Of a stretch of 30,799 nucleotides of DNA, positions 7,764 to 15,138 are shown one piece after another; positions within the stretch are counted from its first letter, which is position 1, and each line of letters starts with the position of its first letter. The DNA lies in contig NBLK01000001.1 of assembly GCA_002084505.1 (NCBI GenBank), positions 1 to 30,799 of the forward strand, written 5' to 3'. This DNA comes from Rickettsiaceae bacterium 4572_127 (GTDB lineage: Bacteria; Pseudomonadota; Alphaproteobacteria; Rs-D84; NBLK01). A model generated the notes under the pieces. The model ran no database searches. It was not told the origin of the DNA and saw only the letters and a program-made list of their open reading frames with translations. The position numbers and the translations under genes were made by a program.

Positions 7764-8528
7764 TTATTTATATAAATTTTCAAAAAAGACTAGTTTCTTT
7801 TTATAATCTTCTTGCATATTTTCATTAAAGTAAACAACTTTAATGCGATCTTTATTTTCTAAAAATTCAAACTTTGAAACCTCTGTAAACTTAAATCTAG
7901 TTTTATCTATAAGTTTTCCTGCTTGTAAAACTCTTGATTTATAATGTGGTTCTAAATCTCCATTAGGCATACAAGCTATGCACAAAACCAAAGTGTCCAA
8001 AGTATCTTTATCATACAAAATAGTTACAAAATAAGACAGACAAATTTTTTCATTTTTAGTTCCTTTATTATAAAATGTAGGCAAAGCAGGTTCATAGATT
8101 CTTTTTGGAGTAAACGCTTCACCATTAGCTTTTTTTATTTCGGCTTTATAGCTATTCTGATTTGTTCCTACAAATATATTTTTTGTATAATCTCCTATAT
8201 TTGTTTTTCCGATTAAAGAAGCACCAACAGTTTTTAGGTCTAAATGAATAAAAGCATCCTCAACTTCAAAGAATAAATCAGCCCCAACAGGAGCAGAATT
8301 TGGCTGTCCGATTCCCTTCCCGTTTAGTAATGAATACACAATTCTTTCTGCCCCAACGGCAAAATCCGAAATCCCAGATTTGTATTTATCTAACCAATCT
8401 TTTTCAATTTTTTGTTTTGTCTTAAAACCAAAAAGCAATTCATCTTCAACAAACTTTAAGAAATGATAGTATTTTTCTAAATATTTATTTTCTACCTCTT
8501 CAATTTGTTTTAATTTATTTTTATTCAT
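7764..8528 (-). CDS. Probable type II restriction endonuclease (PD-(D/E)XK type)
   Basis: A 254-residue protein directly after the C5 methylase. Its start overlaps the methylase stop by 8 nt (ATGAATAA). The central segment SAPVGADLFFEVEDAFIHLDLKTVG has the layout of a PD-(D/E)XK nuclease core: Asp84, a beta hairpin, then Asp97-x-Lys99. Position and motif together make it the restriction partner, cutting DNA the methylase leaves unmodified. I could not assign a specificity or named subfamily. Its stop codon overlaps the ribosome binding site of secF, so it fits the secDF operon with almost no added sequence. Confidence 0.75.
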   Translation of the reverse strand: MNKNKLKQIEEVENKYLEKYYHFLKFVEDELLFGFKTKQKIEKDWLDKYKSGISDFAVGAERIVYSLLNGKGIGQPNSAPVGADLFFEVEDAFIHLDLKTVGASLIGKTNIGDYTKNIFVGTNQNSYKAEIKKANGEAFTPKRIYEPALPTFYNKGTKNEKICLSYFVTILYDKDTLDTLVLCIACMPNGDLEPHYKSRVLQAGKLIDKTRFKFTEVSKFEFLENKDRIKVVYFNENMQEDYKKKLVFFENLYK

Positions 8529-9723
8529 AATTATCTAATTCCTTTTTTATAACTTCTGCAATTTTTTTAGCAAATAATACTGGAACGGCATTTCCAATTT
8601 GCTTATACATATTTCCTAAACTTCCTTCAAAAATAAAATCGTCAGGGAATGTTTGAATAATAGCACATTCTCTAACGGACATTCGTCGTTTTTTATTTGG
8701 ATGAATTTCTGGTCCAGTCGCGGTTAAAGTGTCACTTGGAGTTTCCCAATTATTTATTCGCAATGACTGTTCAAACTTTATATCTTTTAAAACTAACTCT
8801 GTTACAGCTTTATCGTATTTATCATCAAAATTTAATAGTTTTTTTAGTCCCCACCAATCCTTAGGATTTGGAATACTTCCCGAATTGTTATCTTTTCTAA
8901 ACCAATGCCCAGCAGTGTGAGCATATCCAAAATGTTTATCTATTTTTGAAGTAGTCCATTCACTTTTGTTTCTCCAATATTTTAGATAATCACAAATATC
9001 GTGCTGGTTAACTTTTTCTTTTCTACCCCAAAACTTATCAGCGACATTAGTTCTAGCAATATGATTATATATCATTTTCCCATTTAATTCAAAAGGTTTG
9101 TCTCGTGTTCTGATATTAGCTAAATGTCCAACTACATCTTTAACAGAAATAGATGGTTTAATGTTTTTATTAAGTAAATCGTTTTCAATTCCATGTGTTA
9201 TTTTGGGAAATGGATTTTTTAACCCTAAACGATTTCCTACAATAACAACTCTCTCTCGATTTTGTGGAACTCCATAATTAGAAGTCTTTAAGAGACGATA
9301 TTCTACATTATATCCTAATGACTTAAAATCATTTATTATCATTTTAATAACTTGTCCATTTTGGATAGATAAAAGCCCTTTAACATTTTCTCCAACAAAA
9401 AATTTAGGTTTTTTGTCTTTTACAAGTCTCATTAATTCTTTGTATAAAAAATTTCTTTCATCTTTCATACTTCGTTTTATATTAGCAATTGAAAATCCTT
9501 GGCAAGGAAATCCACCTAATAAAATATCAATGTCGTTTGGAATATCTTTACTTGGGATTTTTGTAATATCTCCATAAACGATATGATCTCCTATGTTTTT
9601 TTTATAAGTATCTACTGCTTCTTTGAAAAAATCATTAGCCCAAGCAACTTCAAAACCAGCTTGGATAAATCCTAAATCCAAACCACCACAACCAGAAAAA
9701 AGACTAGCGACTTTATATTTCAA
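8521..9723 (-). CDS. DNA (cytosine-5) methyltransferase
   Basis: A 400-residue C5 methylase. Motif I FSGCGGLDLGF is at 9-19, motif IV GGFPCQGFS has catalytic Cys74, motif VI ENVKGL starts at 112, motif VIII QNRERVVIVG starts near 154, and IGNAVPVLFAKKIA is at the C-terminus. The variable target-recognition region lies at about 200-330. The start is TTG at 9723, the very next base after the secD stop, with an AGGAG site inside the last codons of secD. Its translation is therefore probably coupled to secD. It protects host DNA against the following nuclease. Confidence 0.93.
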   Translation of the reverse strand: MKYKVASLFSGCGGLDLGFIQAGFEVAWANDFFKEAVDTYKKNIGDHIVYGDITKIPSKDIPNDIDILLGGFPCQGFSIANIKRSMKDERNFLYKELMRLVKDKKPKFFVGENVKGLLSIQNGQVIKMIINDFKSLGYNVEYRLLKTSNYGVPQNRERVVIVGNRLGLKNPFPKITHGIENDLLNKNIKPSISVKDVVGHLANIRTRDKPFELNGKMIYNHIARTNVADKFWGRKEKVNQHDICDYLKYWRNKSEWTTSKIDKHFGYAHTAGHWFRKDNNSGSIPNPKDWWGLKKLLNFDDKYDKAVTELVLKDIKFEQSLRINNWETPSDTLTATGPEIHPNKKRRMSVRECAIIQTFPDDFIFEGSLGNMYKQIGNAVPVLFAKKIAEVIKKELDNYE

Positions 9724-11253
9724 TTACTTTCTCCTAAACAATGGCATTTTATTGCTTTTGTAGACCATTGGTTCTAGTATTGTTCGTGAAACAAAAACCC
9801 CAGTAAACATAGAAGTTAAAACTCCAATAGCAAGTGTTACGGCAAAACCACGGATAGGTCCTGTTCCAAATTGAAATAGTAAAATTGAAGCAACAAGCGT
9901 CGTAACATTGGCATCCAAAATAGTAATAAAAGCTCTATCAAAAGCAACTTGAACTGATCGTAAAGCCGATAATCCATTAGACGCTTCCTCTCGCATTCTA
10001 TCAAAAATCAACACATTCGTATCAACTGCCATTCCCAAAGTCAAAACGATTCCTGCTATCCCCGGCAGTGTTAAAGTCGCTCCGAAAAAACTCAAAATTC
10101 CCAATAAAAGCAACATATTGAAAACTAAAATTCCATTAACTATAAGCCCCCATTTTCCATAAATTACAATCATAGCAAACATAACTAAAAGCAATCCGAC
10201 TATACAGGCAATAGTTCCTGCCCGCACGGAATCAGCTCCAAGCCCCGGTCCAATAGTTCTTTCTTCTACAACAGTTAGCGGAGCAGGCAAGGCACCTGAT
10301 CTCAAAAGCATTGATAATTCGCTAGCTTCTTTTGCTGAAAAATCACCTGTTATTTGACCATATCCACCTGTTACAGCTCCTTGAACGACAGGAGCAGATA
10401 AAACTTCTCCGTCTAGAATAATTGCAAATCGTTTTCCGATATTTTCAGTAGTTAGGGTAGCAAATTGCCGTGATCCAATCCCCACAAAAGTTGTAGAAAC
10501 TCCCGCTCGCCCTTCTTCATAAATGACTTGTGAATCTGCGAGATATTCTCCACTGAGTTCTACATCTTTACAAATTTCTAATTGGCGATCGGTGTTTTTG
10601 TATTTTGCCGTTTTTGTTGTAGCACAATTTACATCTTCCGCAACTAGATGGAATGTCATTTTAGCAGTTTTTCCGATAAGTTCTTTAATCCGCTCAGGTG
10701 TATCAACTCCCGGCAATTGAATTATAATTCGGCGAGTTCCTTGTTGTTGAATTGACGGTTCTTTCATTCCTAAGGCATCAATTCGGCGACGAACAATTTC
10801 TATTGATTTTGAAAGCACATCTTTATTTATTTTAGTCCAACCTGCTGTTGTGTATTTAATAGTGAATTTATCATCAGATTTTTCGAATTCGATATCTTCA
10901 CCTAGTTTGTAAAGTCGTTTTTCGGCTAAATCTTCTTGTTCTGTTTTTCTTAAATGAAAGCTCACAGTTTCGTTAGAAATTCTTAAAGATTTGAAGCGAA
11001 CTTTTTCTTTTTCGCCAATTAGTGCTTGTCTAACGAGACTTTTTAATTGCTCAACACGGTCGCGTTTTACTTGCTCCATGTCTATATCCATTAGCAAATA
11101 TGCCCCGCCTTTTAGGTCTAGCCCAAGTGAAACAGGTTGTAATGAATCACTTAAATGTTTTTTGATTCCATCTCCTAGAAAATTAGGCATTGCTAGTAAA
11201 ATAGAAACAATTAAAATCGCTCCTGCGAAAACTCTTCTTCCTGTAAATTTCAT
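9724..11253 (-). CDS. secD: Protein translocase subunit SecD
   Basis: Membrane subunit that pulls exported proteins through SecYEG with SecF. Visible are LGLDLKGGAYLLMDID after the first membrane segment, the P1 head region (IQLPGVDTPERIKELIGKTA), and a C-terminal six-helix part with LTLGMAVDTNVLIFDRMREE. I choose the ATG at 11253 (509 residues, MKFTGRRVFAG) since AAGGAG at 11261-11266 lies 7 nt before it. The reading from 11283 would extend into the GIY-YIG gene. Both sides are occupied by restriction-modification genes and no yajC is present. Confidence 0.95.
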   Translation of the reverse strand: MKFTGRRVFAGAILIVSILLAMPNFLGDGIKKHLSDSLQPVSLGLDLKGGAYLLMDIDMEQVKRDRVEQLKSLVRQALIGEKEKVRFKSLRISNETVSFHLRKTEQEDLAEKRLYKLGEDIEFEKSDDKFTIKYTTAGWTKINKDVLSKSIEIVRRRIDALGMKEPSIQQQGTRRIIIQLPGVDTPERIKELIGKTAKMTFHLVAEDVNCATTKTAKYKNTDRQLEICKDVELSGEYLADSQVIYEEGRAGVSTTFVGIGSRQFATLTTENIGKRFAIILDGEVLSAPVVQGAVTGGYGQITGDFSAKEASELSMLLRSGALPAPLTVVEERTIGPGLGADSVRAGTIACIVGLLLVMFAMIVIYGKWGLIVNGILVFNMLLLLGILSFFGATLTLPGIAGIVLTLGMAVDTNVLIFDRMREEASNGLSALRSVQVAFDRAFITILDANVTTLVASILLFQFGTGPIRGFAVTLAIGVLTSMFTGVFVSRTILEPMVYKSNKMPLFRRK

Positions 11254-11267
11254 TTTTTTTCTCCTTT

Positions 11268-11771
11268 TTATTTTTGGGAACACCCAATAGGTTTTTTTTC
11301 TAATGAAGTTAGAATTATTTTTTCAGCTCTTTTTGATGGTGGAAAACTATCAGAAAATTTTTCACCAAAAATCTCATAGACTGGTTGTTGCGGAAAAAAA
11401 GCATAAACATTAACGACCTTATTTATATTTAAAATACTTTGTAGAATAAAATAATTAGTTGTAGAATTTGTTCCAGCAATTCTATACTCAGTTTTTCCAC
11501 AATTATAAGATTGAATTCTTTTTTTTATGTTTTTTATTGTATGTCCAATTTTTAAAATCTTTCCTTCAATAACAAAAACATAAACAAGCCCTTCTTTCTT
11601 AAAATCAGTTTCATTTTGAATTTCAGCAATCTCAAGTCTTTCTTTTTCTTTATTCGGTTTCATATCACATAAATGAGTAAAGTGTTTTCTATAAGAAAAA
11701 GTTTTGTAATCTATTTCATTTTGTAAATCTTTAACTGTTTTTAGTAAAATTATATTCCTACTTTTTGCCAC
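11268..11771 (-). CDS. GIY-YIG restriction endonuclease, Hpy188I-like
   Basis: A small nuclease following an adenine methylase. The segment GLVYVFVIEGKILKIGHTIKNIKKRIQSYNCG is the GIY-YIG core: the VYV tyrosine, then KIG, then Arg on the following helix, with a late Glu in SKRAEK. With the GTG start at 11771, supported by AAAGG 7 nt upstream, the protein has 167 residues with Tyr64, Lys74, His77, Arg85 and Glu150. From memory, R.Hpy188I (about 170 residues, site TCNGA) uses residues one number lower at each of these places. An ATG at 11786 is also possible. The stop lies just before the secD ribosome site. Confidence 0.72.
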   Translation of the reverse strand: MAKSRNIILLKTVKDLQNEIDYKTFSYRKHFTHLCDMKPNKEKERLEIAEIQNETDFKKEGLVYVFVIEGKILKIGHTIKNIKKRIQSYNCGKTEYRIAGTNSTTNYFILQSILNINKVVNVYAFFPQQPVYEIFGEKFSDSFPPSKRAEKIILTSLEKKPIGCSQK

Positions 11772-12972
11772 GGTAATACCTTTCATTAAAGTTTTTTATA
11801 AAATCTAATTCTTCTATATTTAATTTAATATCTTTTAATTTAGAGAGTTTTTGAAGAACTCTAATGTTGTTAAAATTTCCATATCTAGTGATATTATTTG
11901 TAAACTTATATATAGGATTTTCAAGTTCTTTCTGAATTTTCTTTGCTTTTTTTAGATTTTCACATCTAACAAATGCTACACTTTGAGTCATCCCACAATT
12001 ATCTATAAATGTTCCATATTGATTTGTTAAAGACAAAAAAACTTTATATCCATCTTGATATTTATGTGGAATACTGCTCCAAACTGTTTGTGATGGAGTG
12101 TGAATTAATTTATATTTGTATTTGCTATTTTTTTCTTTACGAATGAAATCTTTTTTTGTCGTTTTATGTAAAAAACTAGTCGTTTCAATTTTATATTTTG
12201 GAGTTTGAGAATTAACAACTTTATTTATAATATTCATAGTTAAGTTATTTAAGTAAAGAGGAATAAAATTTATTTCTTTATCTATTTTCACAATTTGCTC
12301 GTCTTTTAGAATGTAATTATTATTAACCTTAAAAGGATTTTTATTTGGGACTTTATGCAATAAAAACCATGTAAAAGAAGAACCTACTTTGGGAAACCAT
12401 TTTTTTGCCCCGTTTATATCCAAGTGAATAAATTGATATTTTGATAATTCTTTTGGTAGAACATTTCGATCTGAAAAAGACATCCAATTATTAGGAACAA
12501 TGAATAAAATATATCCTCCCTTTTTTGTAATTTTTAATGCTTTTTTTATAAAATCTCTAGATAAATTATGATTTTTAGATGCTCGTATTCCATTTGTAAA
12601 TTTTGCATAAGGTGGATTAGAAACGACTAAGTCATAAGTTTCTTTTTCTTCAAAAGTTAAAAAATCTTTATTAGTTATGTTTATTTTGTCTCCAAAATAT
12701 TTTTTAACATTAGAAATTCTTTTCTCGTTGATTTCATTAAAATACAGATTTTTTAAATTTGTCTTCATATTGATATAAGCATGGAAATTACCATTTCCAC
12801 AACAGCTATCAAATACTTTTAAGTCTTTTTTTTTCCAAAAACTTGCTGGAATGGAATCCACCATTTCTTTTACACATTCAATTGGAGTACAAATATCATT
12901 TGAATTTTCAAAATGATTATAATTATGATTTAAATCATTAAAGTATGTTTTTATTTCTTCAAAATTTTGCAT
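11758..12972 (-). CDS. DNA adenine-N6 methyltransferase of a type II R-M system
   Basis: A 404-residue methylase with SAM-binding motif I (KVFDSCCGNGNFHAYI) and catalytic motif IV NPPYAKF, after an N-terminal motif-X-like segment (DICTPIECVKEMVDSI). The target-recognition part is C-terminal. This order is typical of adenine-N6 enzymes. The start at 12972 is favoured over 13005 because GGGAGGGG precedes it. It overlaps the GIY-YIG nuclease gene, so the two form a restriction-modification pair. A near-consensus promoter (13011-13039) suggests it is expressed independently of rph. The specificity guess, TCNGA, rests only on the Hpy188I-like partner. Confidence 0.88.
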   Translation of the reverse strand: MQNFEEIKTYFNDLNHNYNHFENSNDICTPIECVKEMVDSIPASFWKKKDLKVFDSCCGNGNFHAYINMKTNLKNLYFNEINEKRISNVKKYFGDKINITNKDFLTFEEKETYDLVVSNPPYAKFTNGIRASKNHNLSRDFIKKALKITKKGGYILFIVPNNWMSFSDRNVLPKELSKYQFIHLDINGAKKWFPKVGSSFTWFLLHKVPNKNPFKVNNNYILKDEQIVKIDKEINFIPLYLNNLTMNIINKVVNSQTPKYKIETTSFLHKTTKKDFIRKEKNSKYKYKLIHTPSQTVWSSIPHKYQDGYKVFLSLTNQYGTFIDNCGMTQSVAFVRCENLKKAKKIQKELENPIYKFTNNITRYGNFNNIRVLQKLSKLKDIKLNIEELDFIKNFNERYYRGKK

Positions 12973-13010
12973 ATGTTTTCCCCTCCCTAATAAAGAAAAT
13001 ACCATAAGTT

Positions 13011-13039
13011 ATTATAAAATACAATTAAATATTTATCAA
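13011..13039 (-). promoter_or_regulatory. Promoter of the m6A restriction-modification pair
   Basis: On the minus strand TTGATA (13034-13039), a 17-nt spacer and a perfect TATAAT (13011-13016). The -35 box lies in the decayed copy of the rph 3' end and exists because of one extra base relative to the intact copy. Confidence 0.65.
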
Positions 13040-13085
13040 TAAGTGCTTGGTGTTGGAGCTTCAAGGGTTCTCTTACTCCTTTTTC
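13031..13085 (-). repeat. Decayed duplicate of the rph 3' end
   Basis: These 55 bp align with 13821-13874 inside rph with seven mismatches and one gap. The copy reads like the rph tail (EKG..E.LKLQ.QAL) but carries a stop and a late frame change. It lies at the far end of the MNT-HEPN gene, whose stop codon (13073-13075) falls within it. It is the distal member of a direct-repeat pair bracketing that gene. Confidence 0.8.
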
Positions 13086-13810
13086 TTTTTTATAAACTTA
13101 ATAACTGATTTTTCAATTAAGAACAATATAGGTGATGTTTTATATAATTCTAAATGTAATTCCGTAAAATCTTCTTCAATATAATCATGAACAACACGAT
13201 TTCTTATTTCATTTAATAGCATCATTTCCTTAGCAGAAGGAATAATTTTTAGTTTTTCAAAAAAATGCATTTTATCTAAAAAAGTTATGTTTTTTTCTCC
13301 AAGCACTTTTTCAATTGATCTAAAAACTTTTTTCACTAAAAAATCAAAACTTCTAGCAAAATCAATACACAAAGAATTTGTTATAAGTCTTTCTTGTTCT
13401 GTATAAGGCATCTGAAAATCAAAGTTTTTGCAAGAGTTATAACTTTTTTTCAAAGATTCAATTTGGAGTAAAAAAAGTCTTAAGTTTTCTTCTAAAATAT
13501 CAAAAGCAGTTGTTGTTTTATTCAAATCTATAACCTCTTCTTCTAAAATCATTTTCTTAAAAGTATTTTTTTCTTTGTTGGAGAAGCTGATTAGATCAAG
13601 CTTTTGCTCTCCAAACTTTTTCCAAAATACTAACTTAATTTCTGATTTTTCTTTTTCATTTAACTTTTCATCACTTAGAATTAAAATATCAATGTCTCCA
13701 CCTCTTTTGGCATCATCAACCCTTGAACCAAATAAAAATATCTTTGCGGATTTTCTTTTTTCTAATATCTTGCTTACCAGTATATCTTTTTCTTCATTTG
13801 ATATTCTCAT
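13073..13810 (-). CDS. MNT-HEPN fusion protein (putative single-chain toxin-antitoxin)
   Basis: A 245-residue protein with two domains. Residues 1-100 form a minimal nucleotidyltransferase (MNT): KIFLFGSRVDDAKRGGDIDILIL with GS at 28-29, the Asp pair at 39 and 41, and a third Asp at 72 (KLDLI). Residues about 105-240 form a helical HEPN domain with RNRVVHDY at 203-210, an exact RX4HXY motif. In known HEPN/MNT pairs the HEPN protein is an RNase toxin and the MNT antitoxin AMPylates the Tyr of that motif. Those are usually two genes; here both are in one chain. It starts one nucleotide after the rph stop and is flanked by a duplicated rph 3' end, a sign of insertion. Confidence 0.82.
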   Translation of the reverse strand: MRISNEEKDILVSKILEKRKSAKIFLFGSRVDDAKRGGDIDILILSDEKLNEKEKSEIKLVFWKKFGEQKLDLISFSNKEKNTFKKMILEEEVIDLNKTTTAFDILEENLRLFLLQIESLKKSYNSCKNFDFQMPYTEQERLITNSLCIDFARSFDFLVKKVFRSIEKVLGEKNITFLDKMHFFEKLKIIPSAKEMMLLNEIRNRVVHDYIEEDFTELHLELYKTSPILFLIEKSVIKFIKKKKE

Positions 13811-13811
13811 A

Positions 13812-14534
13812 TTATCCTACATTTATCATAAGTGCTTGGCGTTGGAGTTTCAAAAGTTCCCCTGCTCCTTTTTCAGCTAGCACAAACATTTTATCTAATT
13901 CATCTTTTGTAAAAGCTCGTTCCTCACCAGTTCCTTGAATTTCTACAATCTTTCCTTGATCGTTAAAAACAAAATTAGCATCAACAGTGGCATTTGAATC
14001 TTCTGCATAATCTAAATCTAGAACAGGTTCGCCATCATAAATTCCGCAAGAAACAGCTACAACAGCATTTTTTACTGGGTTTCTAGATAATTTTCTTTCT
14101 GCCATTAGATTTCTAACTGCTATTGAAAGAGCAACAAAAGCACCAGTGATTGATGCAGTTCTCGTTCCACCGTCAGCCTTAATCACATCACAATCTAGAA
14201 TTATTTGTCGTTCTCCAAGTTCTTTTAAATTAACTGCTGTTCGTAATGATCGTGCAATTAGTCGTTGAATTTCATGCGACCTAGGTTTGATTCCTTGTTT
14301 AGCTTCTCTATCCATTCGTTTTCCAGTTGATCGTGGTAGCATTCCATACTCTGCTGTGACCCAACCAGTGCGAGAGCCTTTTAGAAATCTTGGGACTTTA
14401 TTTTCTAGTGTAGCCGTGCAATAAACTTTTGTTTCTCCAAACGAAATCATGACAGCACCTTCTGCATTAGAATTTTCATCTATTTCTATTTTAACTTTTC
14501 GCATTTGATTTGCTTGTCTTTTTGATGGTCTCAT
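13812..14534 (-). CDS. rph: Ribonuclease PH
   Basis: Phosphorolytic 3'-5' exoribonuclease that trims tRNA 3' ends and forms a hexameric ring. The 240-residue protein is full length, with the N-terminal MRPSKRQANQMR, the phosphate-binding region GSRTGWVTAEYGMLPRSTGKR, and CDVIKADGGTRTASITGAFVAL. AGGAAC stands about 6 nt before the ATG. A member of the 135-bp repeat family ends 29 nt upstream of the start. The last 54 bp are repeated at the far side of the next gene. The gene leads the rph / MNT-HEPN / R-M / secD / R-M / secF run. Confidence 0.96.
   Translation of the reverse strand: MRPSKRQANQMRKVKIEIDENSNAEGAVMISFGETKVYCTATLENKVPRFLKGSRTGWVTAEYGMLPRSTGKRMDREAKQGIKPRSHEIQRLIARSLRTAVNLKELGERQIILDCDVIKADGGTRTASITGAFVALSIAVRNLMAERKLSRNPVKNAVVAVSCGIYDGEPVLDLDYAEDSNATVDANFVFNDQGKIVEIQGTGEERAFTKDELDKMFVLAEKGAGELLKLQRQALMINVG
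13821..13874 (-). repeat. Intact copy of the rph 3' end (proximal direct repeat)
   Basis: Coding sequence for the last residues of RNase PH (KGAGELLKLQRQALMIN). It is matched by 13031-13085 at 47 of 55 aligned positions. The two copies lie 790 bp apart in the same orientation and bracket the MNT-HEPN gene. Confidence 0.8.
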
Positions 14535-14563
14535 AAAAATGTTCCTATTCTATATATAACTAA

Positions 14564-14785
14564 CGGTGATTGATTTTTCTGTAAGTCTGCCAATAAAACC
14601 ATACATCAAAATGTATAATTTTAGGGCAGATATGCACAATTTTTCGGAAGAGCAGAGCCCAAAACGGCTGATGCTTTCCTAAAATTATCCCAATTCGTTT
14701 AAAAATCATATCTCCAAGATATAATTTTAAATACGATCACTCAAAAAAACCGTTTGCTTCGCTCACTTCAATCACAGATGTTGGT
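14564..14785 (-). repeat. Interspersed repeat, copy 1 (long form)
   Basis: Read on the minus strand it begins ACCAACATCTGTGATTG, shares GTGAGCGAAGC.AACGG and AGCATCAGCCGTTTTGGGCT with copies 2 and 3, and ends CAATCACCG. It is 222 bp because two extra palindrome-containing segments interrupt the 135-bp form. It ends 29 nt before the rph start codon, in the direction of rph. Together with the promoter at 14834-14860 it fills the gap between rph and the next gene. Confidence 0.75.
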
Positions 14786-14833
14786 AAAATTTTATTTTTT
14801 TACTTCACGATCCCGAGCTATGAAAGAAGTCTA

Positions 14834-14860
14834 TTGACTGGAATTATAAACTAGTATAAA
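14834..14860 (+). promoter_or_regulatory. Promoter before the coiled-coil gene
   Basis: TTGACT at 14834-14839 and TATAAA at 14855-14860 with a 15-nt spacer; a TAAATT at 17-nt spacing is an alternative -10. Confidence 0.45.
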
Positions 14861-14883
14861 TTATCTGTAAAGGAGATTATGCT

Positions 14884-15105
14884 ATGGAGAATGTAAAATC
14901 AAGTCTAAAAGAACTCAAAGGAGTTTTGGCAGAATTACAGAATAAAATTATAGAGACTAAGGCTCAACCAGCTCAAGAAACTTCTTATGTAAGTGGATTA
15001 GAAAATGAAGAAAGAGAAGAACTAAATTCTTTGAGAAATATGAAAAATAAGATCTCCGTCGCTATAACTTCCATAATTGAGAAATTAGAAAATGAATTGA
15101 AGTAA
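14884..15105 (+). CDS. Small coiled-coil protein of unknown function
   Basis: A 73-residue, almost fully helical, charged protein with heptad-like leucines (SSLKELKGVLAELQNKII, then NMKNKISVAITSIIEKLENEL). It has no membrane segment or signal peptide. The C-terminal pattern is reminiscent of the small DUF4164-type or ZapB-like coiled-coil proteins of Alphaproteobacteria, but I cannot assign it. AAGGAG lies 8 nt before the ATG and a plausible promoter precedes it. The gene is about 30 nt upstream of the hydrolase-like gene and probably shares its transcript. Confidence 0.65.
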   Translation: MENVKSSLKELKGVLAELQNKIIETKAQPAQETSYVSGLENEEREELNSLRNMKNKISVAITSIIEKLENELK

Positions 15106-15138
15106 AATATAAAAGAATAAAAACTAAATAGGGAAAAA

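Noticed and set aside
7754..7783. Upstream start for secF
   Set aside because: It would overlap the nuclease gene, and the strong ribosome site favours 7753.
11254..11283. Upstream start for secD
   Set aside because: It would overlap the GIY-YIG gene, and AAGGAG favours 11253.
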